Numbered from the stretch's first letter, positions 19,415 to 30,827 are shown. The stretch is DNA of 64,000 bases from Pantoea vagans (GCF_004792415.1 NZ_CP038853.1:3224001-3288000), one strand, 5' to 3'. A program made the numbers and translations. Notes: generated by a model not told the origin, from the sequence alone.

Positions 19415-21826
19415 TTACCAGGTTTTACCAATGTTAAACTGGAACTGCTCTGACTTGTCTCCATCGACTTTCTTAATCGGCTGGGCATACGAGAACACCA
19501 GCGGGCCGAGCGGTGACATCCACTGCAGCGCCACACCGCTTGATACGCGGATATGGTTTGGATCGCTGTAGTCAGGAATACCCGCAGCACGTGTTTCAGC
19601 GGTGTTTTCCCAGTGGGTATCCCACGCGGTACCGGTATCGACAAACACCGAGGTACGCACCGAATTAGCATACTTCTCGCTCAGGAACGGCGTTGGCGTA
19701 ATCAGCTCAAGGCTGGCAATCGCCATGGCGTTACCGCCCACCGCATCGTCAGACTTACAGACGCCATTTGGATCGGCAATGCGGCAGTTCGACGAGTTGT
19801 TATTGTAGTAAGCCGCTTTCGGTCCAATGGTGTTGGACTGGAAGCCACGCACGGTGCTTGAACCACCGGCGTAGAAGTTCTCATAGAACGGCATCTCTTT
19901 GCCGCCGAGACCATCGCCATAGCCGACACGACCACGGCCCAGCAGCACCCAGGTGCGATCCTGGTTAATCGGCACATACTGCTGGGTGTCCAGCGTGGCC
20001 TTATAGAAGCTGTTATCTGAGCCTGGAATCGTGACCTTACCGTTCAGGTTGGTACGGTTACCGGATGTGGGGAAGAAGCCGCGGTCCAGCGTGTTGTACG
20101 TCCAGCCGTAGTTAAAGGTGAAGTCATCGGCTGAGAATTCGCCTTTGTCATTCAACTGCTGTGGCTTGCCGACTGAATCCAGATAACGCCACATCGCAAC
20201 CTGCGGCTGCATGTTTGACAGGTCATTGTGGACATAGCCCAGACCGACACGCAGGGTGTTGTTTTCGTTAACCGGGAAGCCAAGCGTGCCATCCAGACCA
20301 TAACTTCGGTTGGTATAGTCAGAAAGATCCGCATTGTCCGCTTTGAAGTCGTTATAGAACAGACGACCACCCAGACTCACACCATCAACGGTGAAGTAAG
20401 GGTCAGTAAGCGAGAATTCAGCATAGGTCTGGTAGTCGTTTTTGGTGCCGCTGATGCCCACGGTATTACCGGTGCCCAGCCAGTTATCCTGCGTGACCCC
20501 GACCTGGAAGCTCACACCACTTTCGGTGCCGTAGCCGACGCCGAAGTTAAAGGTACCGGTGTTACGCTCTTTAACCTTGTAGACCACATCAACCTGGTCC
20601 GGCGAACCCGGCACACGCTGAGTATCCACATCCACGGTTTCAAAGTAACCGGTACGATTCAGACGCTCTTTACCCTGCTCAACCAGATCGCTGCCCAGCC
20701 ATGCGCCTTCCATCTGACGCATTTCACGACGTAACACCGAATCTTTAGAGGTGTCGTTACCTTCGAAGCGGACGTTACGCACGTAGTAGCGGTTACCCGC
20801 GTCCACGTTGATATGCAGTTTTACGGTTTTATCGGCGTCGTTGATTTCAGGCTGCGTGGCGACACGCGGATAGGCATAGCCGTAACGGCCCAGCAGTTTC
20901 TTGATGTCATCTTCCATTTTCGTGACTTTGGCGCCGTTATAAAGCTCGCCTGCCGGAATTTTGGTCAGATGCTCAATTTCTGCTGAATGGCCTGCCATGC
21001 TGCCATTGACGATCACACCAGCGATTTTGTACTGGTCACCTTCGGTGATATTCACCGTGATGTAGATGCCTTTTTTATCTGGCGTCAGGCTGACCTGAGT
21101 CGAATCGATGTTGAAGCGGGCATAACCGCGATCCAGATAGAAGCTGCGCAGGGTCTCAAGGTCGCCCGCCAGTTTCTGCTTCTGGTATTTACGATCGCCG
21201 ACCACGTTCCACCATGGCACTTCATCGCGCAGCTGGAAACGGGAGATCAGTTCATCGGAGCTGAAGGCTTTATTACCGACGATGTTGATCTGCTGAATTT
21301 TAGCAGAGACACCTTCCGTAAAGACCAGCTTCAGATCAACGCGGTTACGCGGCAGTGGCGTGACCACGGCTTTCACGTTGGCGGTATATTTACCGACGCT
21401 GTAATAGAAGTCTTCAAGTCCCTTCTCGATAGAAGAGATGGTAGTACGGTCCAGCGCTTCGCCGACACGGACACCTGAAGCTTCCAGATTTTGTTTGAGC
21501 TGATCCTCTTTCACCGCTTTGTTACCGGTGAAGGTAATGCTGGCAATGGTAGGACGTTCTTTGACCTGGACAATCAGCGTTGTACCGTCTCGCAGGACCT
21601 GAACATCCTCAAAGTTGCCAGTAGCGAACAGCGAGCGAATGGTATTTCTGACATCATCGTCATTCACCGTATCGCCAACCCGTACTGGCATGCTCAGCAG
21701 AGCCGCGCCGACGGCGACTCGCTGCAGCCCTTCGAAATGAATATCCTTCACCACGAAATCGTCTGCACCGTAAACGGTGGCGCTGCTAAACAGCAGCGAC
21801 GCTATGAGCAACTTTTTCATCGCCAT
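19415..21826 (-). CDS. bamA: outer membrane protein assembly factor BamA
   Basis: Core Omp85 subunit that inserts beta-barrel proteins in the outer membrane. After the signal peptide ([17 protein letters not shown]), five POTRA domains cover about residues 21-420, then a 16-strand barrel. The VRGF lock motif of loop 6 is present. The loop 6 cysteine pair is kept, in a noticeably shorter insert than K-12. The start at 21826 gives MAMKKLL, as in K-12; a GTG at 21850 in frame (GAGGG upstream) is an alternative. The product is 803 residues. The barrel ends with [10 protein letters not shown], the typical C-terminal aromatic. Confidence 0.98.
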   Translation of the reverse strand: MAMKKLLIASLLFSSATVYGADDFVVKDIHFEGLQRVAVGAALLSMPVRVGDTVNDDDVRNTIRSLFATGNFEDVQVLRDGTTLIVQVKERPTIASITFTGNKAVKEDQLKQNLEASGVRVGEALDRTTISSIEKGLEDFYYSVGKYTANVKAVVTPLPRNRVDLKLVFTEGVSAKIQQINIVGNKAFSSDELISRFQLRDEVPWWNVVGDRKYQKQKLAGDLETLRSFYLDRGYARFNIDSTQVSLTPDKKGIYITVNITEGDQYKIAGVIVNGSMAGHSAEIEHLTKIPAGELYNGAKVTKMEDDIKKLLGRYGYAYPRVATQPEINDADKTVKLHINVDAGNRYYVRNVRFEGNDTSKDSVLRREMRQMEGAWLGSDLVEQGKERLNRTGYFETVDVDTQRVPGSPDQVDVVYKVKERNTGTFNFGVGYGTESGVSFQVGVTQDNWLGTGNTVGISGTKNDYQTYAEFSLTDPYFTVDGVSLGGRLFYNDFKADNADLSDYTNRSYGLDGTLGFPVNENNTLRVGLGYVHNDLSNMQPQVAMWRYLDSVGKPQQLNDKGEFSADDFTFNYGWTYNTLDRGFFPTSGNRTNLNGKVTIPGSDNSFYKATLDTQQYVPINQDRTWVLLGRGRVGYGDGLGGKEMPFYENFYAGGSSTVRGFQSNTIGPKAAYYNNNSSNCRIADPNGVCKSDDAVGGNAMAIASLELITPTPFLSEKYANSVRTSVFVDTGTAWDTHWENTAETRAAGIPDYSDPNHIRVSSGVALQWMSPLGPLVFSYAQPIKKVDGDKSEQFQFNIGKTW

Positions 21827-21877
21827 CGTTGTTATGCGTTTTCCTAACACATCCCTCGAATGTTCGCGTTCCAGCGG

Positions 21878-23224
21878 TTACAAACGTGAGAAATCATTGA
21901 AAAGTGCAAGCCCCATTAACAGCACCAGCAGAATTGAGCCGATGCGATAACTAAAGTCCTGAACTCGCTCGGACACCGGTCCACCTTTGATCTTTTCGAT
22001 CGCCAGGAACAGCAGGTGCCCACCATCTAAAACCGGCAAAGGGAACAGGTTGATAATGCCCAGGTTGACGCTAATCAACGCCAGGAACATCAGGTAGTAA
22101 ATCAACCCATACTCCGCTGACAACCCTGCACCCTGCGCAATCGAGATTGGCCCGCTCAGGTTGTTCAGCTTCACATCACCGGTTATTAACTTGCCCAGCA
22201 TGGAAACGGTGAGCTTCATCAGTTGCCAGGTTTTTACACTGGCCTCACCGATAGCCGCAAACGCGCCATACTGCCTTACCGTCTTGTACTCTTCGGGCAG
22301 CGGAACAATGCGCGGAATCACACCCGCAAAGCCCGCTGTCGTGCCAGCTTTCGCTTCTGGCGTCATCGTCAGCGCAATTGATTCACCGCCGCGATCCACC
22401 TCAAGCGCCATGCTTTTGCCGGGATTGTCCCGGACCTGGGTAACAAATGTCTGCCACTGCGATAATGGCTGACCATCGACTTTAACGATCCTGTCGCCGG
22501 CTTGCAAACCGGCTTCACTGGCTGGCGAATTCGCCTGAACTTCTGCCAGTGTGGTCTCAATTTGCGGACCGCGAGGCTGAATGCCTAATGCGACGACCGG
22601 ATCCTGCTTATCAGGCTCAAACTGCCAGTTACGCAAATCCAGCTGCTTCTGCTGAGTCGCGTCCTCGCCAAATCGTGCCACCGTTAACGTGGTGCTGCTG
22701 TCGCCGATTTTACCCACCAGCGCCATACGCACAGCATCCCAGTCAGGCGTTTCGATACCGTCAACGGCCTTAAGTTCCATGCCGGGCGCAATTTGCGCTT
22801 CCGCAGCGACCGAACCGTTTAAAATTTCACCGATTACCGGGCGCACACCAGGCACGCCGTGAATAAACACAACCCAGTAGGCAAAGATGGCAAAGAGGAA
22901 GTTAGCGACAGGACCTGCCGCGATGATGGAGGCACGTTGCCAGACGGCTTTATTATTAAAAGCCTGATGACGCAGCTCGGCTGGCACGCTTTCGACACGT
23001 TCGTCGAGCATTTTCACGTAGCCACCAAGGGGAATCAGCGCGATGACAAATTCCGTGCCGTGGCGGTCACGGCGCTGCCAGAGCGACTTACCAAACCCAA
23101 TGGAAAAACGCTCAACCTTGACGCCACAGCGACGAGCGACCCAGAAATGGCCAAACTCATGAACGGTAATCAACACGCCCAGCGCAACGATAAAGGCGAA
23201 GAAACTCCAGATTATGCTCAACAT
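21878..23224 (-). CDS. rseP: site-2 zinc metalloprotease RseP
   Basis: An intramembrane protease that cuts the anti-sigma factor RseA after DegS, releasing sigma E. The zinc-binding HEFGH motif is at residues 22-26 in the first membrane helix, and the third ligand is in [10 protein letters not shown] near the C-terminus. Two PDZ domains lie in the periplasmic part (about 115-300, e.g. [19 protein letters not shown]). The product is 448 residues. It lies just upstream of bamA, so the regulator of envelope stress and the main assembly machine are co-transcribed. Confidence 0.98.
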   Translation of the reverse strand: MLSIIWSFFAFIVALGVLITVHEFGHFWVARRCGVKVERFSIGFGKSLWQRRDRHGTEFVIALIPLGGYVKMLDERVESVPAELRHQAFNNKAVWQRASIIAAGPVANFLFAIFAYWVVFIHGVPGVRPVIGEILNGSVAAEAQIAPGMELKAVDGIETPDWDAVRMALVGKIGDSSTTLTVARFGEDATQQKQLDLRNWQFEPDKQDPVVALGIQPRGPQIETTLAEVQANSPASEAGLQAGDRIVKVDGQPLSQWQTFVTQVRDNPGKSMALEVDRGGESIALTMTPEAKAGTTAGFAGVIPRIVPLPEEYKTVRQYGAFAAIGEASVKTWQLMKLTVSMLGKLITGDVKLNNLSGPISIAQGAGLSAEYGLIYYLMFLALISVNLGIINLFPLPVLDGGHLLFLAIEKIKGGPVSERVQDFSYRIGSILLVLLMGLALFNDFSRL

Positions 23225-23236
23225 CTTTGCCTGTCC

Positions 23237-24094
23237 TTAAAGGGTGCGGAACACCAGCAGCAATAAACAGGCAAACACCGGCACCGCCGCAGTCAGACTA
23301 TCAATGCGATCAAGAATGCCGCCGTGACCCGGTATCAGATTGCCACTGTCTTTGATACCCGCTTCACGTTTGAACATACTCTCAGTGAGGTCGCCCAGCA
23401 CGGAGGCCAGCGTTGCGATAACCGCGCAAATCACCAGTGTACCGGTAGAGACCGTCAGCGGCGCCAGCGAGGCAAACAGCAGCGCAATCAGCGCAGAGGA
23501 GACCAGACCGCCCAGGAAGCCTTCCCAGGTTTTACCTGGCGACACCTTCGGTGCCAGCTTATGTTTGCCGAACATCTTGCCAAACATATAGGCACCTGAA
23601 TCCGCCCCCCACACCAGCAGCAACACAAACAGCAGCCACCAGGCACCAGCGAAGTGATCGGTTTCATAGTGATACTGGCGCAGCGCTACCATGCCCCAGA
23701 AAAAAGGCACCAGCGTTAACACGCCAAACAGTAAGCGGAGCGGGCGCGAATGACGCCAGAAGGCCGCAGAGGCGGGATAGGAGAGGACCAGCAGCAGTGC
23801 AACGACCCACCACACCAGCGACGCCCAAAGCGATGTCGCGACCTGGGGCAGATGCACCGTGTGTTGATAAGGCGGCAGCGTAAACTGCATCAGCGCCAGC
23901 AGCAGACCACAAAGTACAGCCAGCCAGACGCGCTGTTGCCGTGATGCCATCCCTGCAAACTGACCCCATTCCCAGGCGGCCAGCATGCAGATAACGATGG
24001 TTGTAAGGGCAAAGCCCACAGGTGGTAACCAGAACAGTGCAGCTATTACCAGCGGAATTAATATCAACGCGGTAATCAGACGAGACTTCAGCAA
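23237..24094 (-). CDS. cdsA: phosphatidate cytidylyltransferase CdsA
   Basis: Makes CDP-diacylglycerol, the precursor of all major phospholipids, from phosphatidate and CTP. The 285-residue inner-membrane protein has about eight hydrophobic segments and the family signature near the C-terminus (KDSGNLIPGHGGILDRIDSL). Spacing to uppS (18 bp) and rseP (12 bp) supports a uppS-cdsA-rseP transcript. Several open frames on the other strand are shadows. Confidence 0.98.
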   Translation of the reverse strand: MLKSRLITALILIPLVIAALFWLPPVGFALTTIVICMLAAWEWGQFAGMASRQQRVWLAVLCGLLLALMQFTLPPYQHTVHLPQVATSLWASLVWWVVALLLVLSYPASAAFWRHSRPLRLLFGVLTLVPFFWGMVALRQYHYETDHFAGAWWLLFVLLLVWGADSGAYMFGKMFGKHKLAPKVSPGKTWEGFLGGLVSSALIALLFASLAPLTVSTGTLVICAVIATLASVLGDLTESMFKREAGIKDSGNLIPGHGGILDRIDSLTAAVPVFACLLLLVFRTL

Positions 24095-24112
24095 AGGTTA
24101 CCCCCAGATTGC

Positions 24113-24865
24113 TCAGGCGCCGCCTGGTGCAGCGCCGCCAAAACGACGCTCCCGCAGAGAGAATGCATTCAGTGCACCTTCAAAAACGTGTTCATCGAAA
24201 TCCGGCCAGAGCACATCGGTAAAATAGAATTCAGCATAGGCAATCTGCCACAGCAGGAAGTTGCTAATCCGATGCTCTCCCCCGGTCCTTATCACTAAAT
24301 CCACTGGCGCCAGCTCCTGCATACAGAGCTGCGACGTCAGGCTCTCTTCGGTAATCTGGTCAGGACGCAGTAATCCTTCCTGCACCTGCTCAGCCAGTTT
24401 TTTCACGCCTTCGATAATATCCCAACGGCCGCCATAGTTGGCAGCAATGTTGAGCGTCAGGCCACTATTATTTGCGGTCAGCGTCTCAGAACGGCGAATA
24501 CGTTCCTGAATACGCGGGCTGAAACGGCTGGTATCGCCAATGACGCGTAAGCGAACATTGTGTTTGTGCAGGCTTTTCACTTCGCTGTCGAGCGCCCAGA
24601 CAAACAGTTCCATTAACGCGGTGACTTCCTGCGCCGGACGGCTCCAGTTTTCACTGCTGAAGGCGTAAAGCGTCAGGGCTTCAAGATTGTTGCTGACCGC
24701 AAAGCTGACGGCGCGACGCACCGATTTAACGCCCGCTTTGTGGCCCGAAATACGCAATTTTCCCTGATTTTTGGCCCAGCGACCATTGCCATCCATGATG
24801 ATAGCGACGTGGCGCGGACCGTTTCCCTGCTGGTCATCAGTGTTGTTGTGATTGTTAGACGACAT
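24113..24865 (-). CDS. uppS: undecaprenyl diphosphate synthase UppS (IspU)
   Basis: A cis-prenyltransferase that adds eight isopentenyl units to farnesyl diphosphate, giving the C55 lipid carrier for peptidoglycan, O-antigen and other polymers. The catalytic aspartate lies in HVAIIMDGNGRWA at the N-terminus. Further conserved blocks are YAFSSENW and DLVIRTGGEHRISNFLLWQ. The product has 250 residues. The 181-bp gap before it (toward dxr) carries a 14-bp perfect palindrome CACCGAATTCGGTG at 24958-24971. Confidence 0.98.
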   Translation of the reverse strand: MSSNNHNNTDDQQGNGPRHVAIIMDGNGRWAKNQGKLRISGHKAGVKSVRRAVSFAVSNNLEALTLYAFSSENWSRPAQEVTALMELFVWALDSEVKSLHKHNVRLRVIGDTSRFSPRIQERIRRSETLTANNSGLTLNIAANYGGRWDIIEGVKKLAEQVQEGLLRPDQITEESLTSQLCMQELAPVDLVIRTGGEHRISNFLLWQIAYAEFYFTDVLWPDFDEHVFEGALNAFSLRERRFGGAAPGGA

Positions 24866-25046
24866 AACGCTTAACCAATTCCTTTCATCAGAAATGCTGT
24901 GGTTTCTGAATACATTGCGCCCGATTCAAATCCCGACACGCTTTTGGTGCCGGGCCACACCGAATTCGGTGACAGACCGTGAAACGCGAGCCAGCGACTA
25001 TACCATTTTCACCTGAAGCGAACAAATGGCCTCATAACGATCGGCT

Positions 25047-26243
25047 TCACGACGTGAAGCGCGGCAACATTTCTGCCGCCAGCGCGCGCGCGGAGCGATC
25101 AATTTCAAGGACAGCGTCCACCGAATCAGGCTCCGGACACACTTGTGCCGCCATCACTGCGCTATTAAGCGCCGCGATGTCGGTGAAGCGGATCTGGTGA
25201 TTCAGGAAAGCCGCGACGGCAACCTCGTTGGCTGCATTCAGCGTGGTGGTCGCCGCCTGCCCTGCATCACAGGCATCAATGGCCAGTTTCAGGCAGGGGT
25301 AGCGACTAAAATCAGGTTCTGCAAAGCTCAGCGCCGACATGCGGGTAAAATCCAGCGGCGTCACGCCTGCTTTGATGCGCGAAGGCCAGGCCATGCTATG
25401 GGCAATGGGCGTACGCATATCGGGAGAACCTAACTGAGCCAGCACGCTGCCATCGCAGTATCGCACCATAGAGTGAATCACCGACTGTGGGTGAAGGATC
25501 ACTTCCATCTGCGCTGCGCTGGCATTAAACAACCAACGGGCTTCAATGTACTCAAGACCTTTATTCATCATGGTGGCCGAATCGACAGAGATTTTTCTCC
25601 CCATCGACCAGTTCGGATGTGCACAGGCCTGATCCGGCGACATGGCGCTGAGATCTGCTAAATCTGTGTCACGAAAAGGACCACCCGATCCCGTAAGGAT
25701 AATTGACTCAATGCCATTATCCCGCAGGTCAGCGTAACCTAACTGATGCTGGATGGTAGCCGGTAAACTCTGAAAAATGGCGTTATGCTCGCTGTCGACC
25801 GGTAGTAACTGCGCGTTATGATGACGCACCGCCTCCATAAACAAACGGCCGCATGTGACAAGCGATTCTTTGTTGGCCAGCAGTACCGTTTTACCGGCGC
25901 GAATGGCGGCCAGCGTTGGCAGCAAACCTGACGCACCGACAATGGCCGCCATCACCTGATCCACCTCATCCAGCGCGGCCAGCTCACAGGCTGCCTGAAC
26001 GCCGGAGAGCACTTCAGTATTGACCCTGATTGCTCTCAGTCGCTCACGCAGCGCAGCGGCAGAAGTTTCGTCTGCCATGCAGGCGTAGCGTGGCGTAAAG
26101 GCCGCACACTGTTCGGCCATCAGCGCCACGTTATGGCCGGCAACCAGCGCCGTAATCTGATAAAGCTCTGGGTTGGCGCGAACCACCGCCAGCGTACTGG
26201 TGCCGATCGAGCCGGTGGATCCCAGCAGAGTTAATCGCTTCAT
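25047..26243 (-). CDS. dxr: 1-deoxy-D-xylulose 5-phosphate reductoisomerase Dxr
   Basis: Second enzyme of the MEP isoprenoid pathway: converts DXP to MEP with NADPH; the target of fosmidomycin. The 398-residue protein starts with the NADPH-binding [14 protein letters not shown]. Metal and substrate residues are found in [41 protein letters not shown] (within which HPNW-SMG binds substrate) and NAANEVAV. Its ATG overlaps by ATGA the stop of a possible 23-codon leader ORF at 26240-26311. Its product feeds UppS encoded next to it. Confidence 0.98.
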   Translation of the reverse strand: MKRLTLLGSTGSIGTSTLAVVRANPELYQITALVAGHNVALMAEQCAAFTPRYACMADETSAAALRERLRAIRVNTEVLSGVQAACELAALDEVDQVMAAIVGASGLLPTLAAIRAGKTVLLANKESLVTCGRLFMEAVRHHNAQLLPVDSEHNAIFQSLPATIQHQLGYADLRDNGIESIILTGSGGPFRDTDLADLSAMSPDQACAHPNWSMGRKISVDSATMMNKGLEYIEARWLFNASAAQMEVILHPQSVIHSMVRYCDGSVLAQLGSPDMRTPIAHSMAWPSRIKAGVTPLDFTRMSALSFAEPDFSRYPCLKLAIDACDAGQAATTTLNAANEVAVAAFLNHQIRFTDIAALNSAVMAAQVCPEPDSVDAVLEIDRSARALAAEMLPRFTS

Positions 26244-26311
26244 GAGGCTATCCGTGTGAAGTCAGCGTGCCCGCAGGCACAATGTAAAACGCCGCCAGAT
26301 GTCGCATTCAT
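26240..26311 (-). CDS. putative 23-residue leader peptide upstream of dxr
   Basis: A short frame starting at ATG 26311 with AGAGG seven bases upstream. It encodes a peptide that starts MNATSGG and contains HCACGH, and it ends at a TGA that overlaps the dxr ATG (ATGA). Start and ribosome-binding site lie in the loop of an inverted repeat AAAACGCCG/CGGCGTTTT (26286-26294 with 26330-26338). The arrangement is what translational coupling or a leader peptide would look like. There is no protein-level evidence and the frame may be chance. Confidence 0.35.
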   Translation of the reverse strand: MNATSGGVLHCACGHADFTRIAS

Positions 26312-26338
26312 ACGAATACCTCTCTGTACGGCGTTTTG
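26286..26338 (-). other. inverted repeat between frr and dxr
   Basis: Nine-base arms AAAACGCCG/CGGCGTTTT flank a 35-base loop. In the minus-strand transcript the second arm ends in UUUU, so it could act as a weak terminator after frr, or sequester the ribosome-binding site of the putative dxr leader. Confidence 0.5.
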
Positions 26339-26354
26339 TCCGGCAGTGATGGAA

Positions 26355-26912
26355 TCAGAAATCCATCAGCTCCGTTTCTTTTTCTGACAGTGCAGCATCA
26401 ACTTTCTTGATGTACGCATCGGTCATTTTTTGCACTTCGTCCTGTGCACGACGTTCGTCGTCTTCGCTGATTTCTTTATCTTTCAGCAGCGCTTTGATTT
26501 TATCGTTGGCATCGCGACGGACGTTACGTACCGACACACGGCCCTGCTCGGCTTCGCCGCGCACGATTTTAATCAGATCTTTACGACGCTCTTCTGTCAG
26601 CGCTGGCAGCGGAACACGGATGTCAGTACCGGCTGAACTTGGGTTCAGACCGAGATCGGACTTCATGATCGCTTTTTCGACTGCCTGGCTCAGTGAACGA
26701 TCAAACACGTTGATTTTCAGCGTGCGTGAATCTTCCACAGTGACAGAAGCCAGCTGACGCAGTGGCGTCGGCGTGCCGTAATATTCGACGACGATGCCGT
26801 CGAGCAGCGAAGGTGACGCACGACCGGTACGCACTTTGCTGATGGTAGTTTTGAATGCTTCAACGCATTTTTCCATGCGCGTGTCAGCATCTTTTTTGAT
26901 GTCGTTAATCAC
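26355..26912 (-). CDS. frr: ribosome recycling factor Frr
   Basis: Splits post-termination ribosomes together with EF-G. The 185-residue protein has the two-domain tRNA-mimic fold: RMEKCVEAF and [12 protein letters not shown] in the helical bundle, the [16 protein letters not shown] beta domain in between, then [13 protein letters not shown]. The start is GTG at 26912, with AAGGG 7 bases upstream; this exactly matches the K-12 length, while the open frame upstream is unconserved. Order rpsB-tsf-pyrH-frr-dxr is standard. Confidence 0.97.
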   Translation of the reverse strand: MINDIKKDADTRMEKCVEAFKTTISKVRTGRASPSLLDGIVVEYYGTPTPLRQLASVTVEDSRTLKINVFDRSLSQAVEKAIMKSDLGLNPSSAGTDIRVPLPALTEERRKDLIKIVRGEAEQGRVSVRNVRRDANDKIKALLKDKEISEDDERRAQDEVQKMTDAYIKKVDAALSEKETELMDF

Positions 26913-26946
26913 GTTGAAACCCTTGGATTCGGTTTGACCTGGCCAG

Positions 26947-27019
26947 TTCCGGCATAACCGGAAGCGGGATCGATAATCATCGATAATCCTGACTGGTGCG
27001 CGATGCATTCTCATCGCGC
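26947..27019 (-). other. cluster of hairpins between pyrH and frr
   Basis: Three inverted repeats follow one another: TTCCGG/CCGGAA (26947-26963), ATCGAT/ATCGAT (26969-26984) and GCGCGATG/CATCGCGC (26998-27019). None has a T-run in the minus-strand direction. They may modulate read-through or mRNA decay between the two genes. Confidence 0.5.
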
Positions 27020-27055
27020 TGACAGAATATACCTTATTTTATCTCGCCTCGGGTA

Positions 27056-27781
27056 TTAATGCGTAATCAGGGTGCCTTCTTTTTCACCCATCACTACGCG
27101 ACGCAGTGCGCCAGGTTTATTCATGTTGAAAACACGGATAGGTAATTTGTGGTCACGTGCCAGGGTAAAGGCCGCCAGATCCATCACTTTCAGCTCTTTA
27201 TCCAGGACTTCGGCATAGGTCAGTTGATCATACAGCGTCGCGTCCGGGCTTTTCACCGGATCGGCAGAGTAAACGCCGTCAACTTTGGTCGCCTTCAGTA
27301 CCACGTCCGCTTCAATCTCAATGCCGCGCAGACACGCCGCAGAGTCGGTGGTAAAGAACGGGTTGCCGGTACCGGCGGAGAAGATGACGACGCGGTTGTT
27401 ACGCAGCAGGCTAATCGCTTCTGCCCAGCTGTAGTTGTCACACACGCCATTCAGTGGAATCGCTGACATCAGGCGTGCATTCACATAGGCGCGGTGCAGT
27501 GCATCACGCATCGCCAGGCCGTTCATCACGGTCGCCAGCATACCCATGTGGTCACCTACGACGCGGTTCATACCTGCCTGCTGCAGGCTCGCGCCGCGGA
27601 ACAGGTTCCCTCCGCCAATTACCACGCCAACCTGGATGCCCAGCTCAACCAGCTCTTTTACCTCTTGTGCCATGCGGTCAAGCACACTCGCGTCGATACC
27701 AAAACCTTCAGCGCCTTGCAGAGCTTCGCCGCTGAGTTTAAGCAGGATACGTTGATAAACAGGTTTTGCGTTGGTCGCCAT
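27056..27781 (-). CDS. pyrH: UMP kinase PyrH
   Basis: Phosphorylates UMP to UDP, a hexameric enzyme of the amino acid kinase family, regulated by GTP and UTP. It has 241 residues. Conserved blocks are [12 protein letters not shown] at the N-terminus, [10 protein letters not shown], and [20 protein letters not shown]. The C-terminal [10 protein letters not shown] is typical. It follows tsf after a terminator at 27904-27931 and has its own leader of about 120 bp. Confidence 0.98.
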   Translation of the reverse strand: MATNAKPVYQRILLKLSGEALQGAEGFGIDASVLDRMAQEVKELVELGIQVGVVIGGGNLFRGASLQQAGMNRVVGDHMGMLATVMNGLAMRDALHRAYVNARLMSAIPLNGVCDNYSWAEAISLLRNNRVVIFSAGTGNPFFTTDSAACLRGIEIEADVVLKATKVDGVYSADPVKSPDATLYDQLTYAEVLDKELKVMDLAAFTLARDHKLPIRVFNMNKPGALRRVVMGEKEGTLITH

Positions 27782-27903
27782 GGTCAGTTCTTCCTGGAAG
27801 ATTGGGTGTAAAGGAGAAGTAAATTCTGATCGATCATCCGCTTACCACAAAGAAAATGCTATTGGGATGAAACTGAAAACGTGTCTGTTGCGATTCACAG
27901 ACA

Positions 27904-27931
27904 AAAAAGAACCGCCATCTGGCGGTTCTTT
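27904..27931 (-). terminator. intrinsic terminator after tsf
   Basis: Stem AAAGAACCGCC/GGCGGTTCTTT with loop ATCT (27906-27931), followed on the minus strand by further T. It lies 8 bp after the tsf stop and separates rpsB-tsf from pyrH. Confidence 0.9.
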
Positions 27932-27938
27932 CAGAGCA

Positions 27939-28790
27939 TTAAGACTGTTTGGACATTGCTGCAACTTCTGCAGCGAAGTCTGACTCAACTTTCTCGATGC
28001 CTTCACCCACTTCGAAGCGGATGAAGTTGATCACGTCAGCGCCCTGCTCTTTCAGAGCCTGGCCAACGGTTTTGCTTGGGTCGATAACGAAAGCCTGACC
28101 CGTCAGAGAGACTTCGCCGGTGAATTTCTTCATACGGCCTTCAACCATCTTCTCTGCGATCTCTTTTGGCTTGCCAGACTGCATCGCGATGTCCAGCTGA
28201 ACCTGGTACTCTTTATCTACCACGTCAGCAGAAACATCTTCTGGCTTAACGAATTCAGGCTTGCTCGCTGCAACGTGCATCGCGATCTGTTTGATCAGAT
28301 CTTCGTTAGCGCCTTTCGCTGAAACCAGAACGCCGATACGCGCGCCGTGCAGGTAGCTGCCCAGCTCTGCGCCTTCCAGGATTGCAACGCGACGGATGTT
28401 GATGTTCTCACCGATTTTAGCAACCAGTGCAACGCGCTCTTCTTCGAACTGCGCTTTCAGGACTTCAACGTCAGTAACGCGATCAGCGGCAGCCGCATCC
28501 AGAACTTTGTCTGCGAACGCCTGGAAACCGCCATCTTTTGCTACGAAGTCAGTCTGGCAGTTAACTTCCAGAATCACGCCGTAGTCGCCAACGATTTTGG
28601 TTTTGATTACGCCATCAGCAGCAACGTTGCCTGCTTTTTTCGCTGCTTTGATTGCGCCAGACTTACGCATGTTCTCAATCGCCAGCTCAATGTCGCCGTT
28701 CGCTTCAGTCAGCGCTTTTTTGCAATCCATCATGCCAGCGCCAGTACGCTCGCGCAGTTCTTTTACCAATGCAGCGGTAATGTCAGCCAT
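27939..28790 (-). CDS. tsf: elongation factor Ts
   Basis: Guanine nucleotide exchange factor for EF-Tu. The start at 28790 gives [19 protein letters not shown] and 283 residues, the same as K-12; the upstream extension is unconserved. The N-terminal UBA-like domain with [12 protein letters not shown], the core [11 protein letters not shown] (contacting EF-Tu) and the C-terminal module are all present. It is cotranscribed with rpsB in part, because a hairpin at 28902-28923 lies between them. Confidence 0.98.
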   Translation of the reverse strand: MADITAALVKELRERTGAGMMDCKKALTEANGDIELAIENMRKSGAIKAAKKAGNVAADGVIKTKIVGDYGVILEVNCQTDFVAKDGGFQAFADKVLDAAAADRVTDVEVLKAQFEEERVALVAKIGENINIRRVAILEGAELGSYLHGARIGVLVSAKGANEDLIKQIAMHVAASKPEFVKPEDVSADVVDKEYQVQLDIAMQSGKPKEIAEKMVEGRMKKFTGEVSLTGQAFVIDPSKTVGQALKEQGADVINFIRFEVGEGIEKVESDFAAEVAAMSKQS

Positions 28791-28901
28791 TCCAGAATCC
28801 TCGGTTCGTGCCTGTGTACATACGTACATGCAGACACTTATTTGCGGAAAATTTACTCTGTCCCGCCGTCCGGTTGGGGGCGTAACAGACTTAGATAAAT
28901 A

Positions 28902-28923
28902 AAGGGGCCACTATAGGCCCCTT
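28902..28923 (-). terminator. attenuator-type hairpin between rpsB and tsf
   Basis: Perfect 8-bp stem AAGGGGCC/GGCCCCTT with loop ACTATA, followed on the minus strand by TTTATTT. Placed between rpsB and tsf it probably gives partial termination, matching the known excess of S2-only transcripts in K-12. Confidence 0.8.
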
Positions 28924-28971
28924 ACAGATCACATCTGAATGCTAAGGGCTCTTATGCAGAGCAAACCTTAA

Positions 28972-29897
<926 letters not shown>

Positions 29898-29981
29898 TAA
29901 ATCATCGCTGACAGAGGCCAGCGCGTTCTCTATTTGGCAGCCCATTTGCTGGCTGCTAACATGACAGCACAGAACTTATTA

Positions 29982-30000
29982 TTGTCGAAAATTTCGACAA
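29982..30000. promoter_or_regulatory. perfect palindrome immediately upstream of map
   Basis: TTGTCGAAA-A-TTTCGACAA: 9-base arms around one central A. It ends 15 bases before the map ATG. It could be a dimeric repressor operator or, in RNA, a stem-loop in the map leader. No regulator is known to the reader for this motif at this gene. Confidence 0.45.
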
Positions 30001-30015
30001 ATGCGGATTAATTTA

Positions 30016-30810
30016 ATGGCAATTTCAATTAAAACCCCTGAAGAAATCGAAAAAATGCGCGTCGCAGGCCGACTGGCCGCCGAGGTGCTGGAGATGATCG
30101 AACCTTACGTGAAACCGGGTGTGACCACCGGTGAGCTGGACCGCATCTGCCACGAGCACATTACTCAAAAGCAACACGCGGTCTCTGCCTGCCTCGGCTA
30201 TCACGGCTTTCCGAAGTCGGTCTGCATCTCCGTTAACGAAGTGGTGTGCCACGGAATTCCCAGCGATGACCGCCCGTTAAAAGATGGCGATATCGTCAAT
30301 ATCGACGTCACCGTGATTAAAGATGAGTACCACGGCGATACCTCAAAGATGTTTATCGTTGGTAAACCGACCATTCAGGGCGAGCGCCTGTGCCGCGTCA
30401 CGCAGGAGAGCCTGTATCTTTCCCTGCGTCTGATTAAGCCCGGCATTCGTCTGCGCGAGCTGGGTCGTGCTATCCAGAAGTATGTGGAAGCGAACGACTT
30501 CTCTGTTGTGCGCGAATATTGTGGTCACGGCATCGGCAAGGGCTTCCACGAAGAGCCGCAGGTGCTGCATTACGATGCCGATGATAGCGGCGTTGTACTG
30601 CAGGCGGGCATGACCTTTACGGTAGAACCGATGGTCAATGCCGGTGATTACCGCATCCGCACCATGAAAGATGGCTGGACGGTAAAAACCAAAGATCGCA
30701 GCTTGTCCGCACAGTATGAGCATACTATTGTGGTGACGGAAAACGGCTGTGAGATTTTAACCCTGCGTAAAGATGACACGATCCCTGCCGTGCTCGTTGC
30801 TGAAGGGTAA
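30016..30810 (+). CDS. map: type I methionine aminopeptidase Map
   Basis: Removes the N-terminal methionine from nascent proteins; essential. At 264 residues it matches K-12. The five metal ligands are visible: Asp in NIDVTVIKDEY and HGDTSKMF, His in GHGIGKGFHEEP, Glu in TFTVEPM and Glu in QYEHTIVV. The start at 30016 gives MAISIKTPEE; an in-frame ATG at 30001 adds five residues. The ribosome-binding site is poor, so start choice rests on conservation. Divergent from rpsB. Confidence 0.97.
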   Translation: MAISIKTPEEIEKMRVAGRLAAEVLEMIEPYVKPGVTTGELDRICHEHITQKQHAVSACLGYHGFPKSVCISVNEVVCHGIPSDDRPLKDGDIVNIDVTVIKDEYHGDTSKMFIVGKPTIQGERLCRVTQESLYLSLRLIKPGIRLRELGRAIQKYVEANDFSVVREYCGHGIGKGFHEEPQVLHYDADDSGVVLQAGMTFTVEPMVNAGDYRIRTMKDGWTVKTKDRSLSAQYEHTIVVTENGCEILTLRKDDTIPAVLVAEG

Positions 30811-30827
30811 TTTTCCTCACACAGATC

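Noticed and set aside
21878..21990. possible sigma E promoter inside the end of rseP for bamA
   Set aside because: GGACTTT and TCTG-like bases can be picked on the minus strand, but match and spacing are too poor to claim.
24958..24971. 14-bp perfect palindrome CACCGAATTCGGTG between uppS and dxr
   Set aside because: It is short, contains a common restriction-site core and is isolated. Recorded under uppS, but not strong enough as a regulatory claim.
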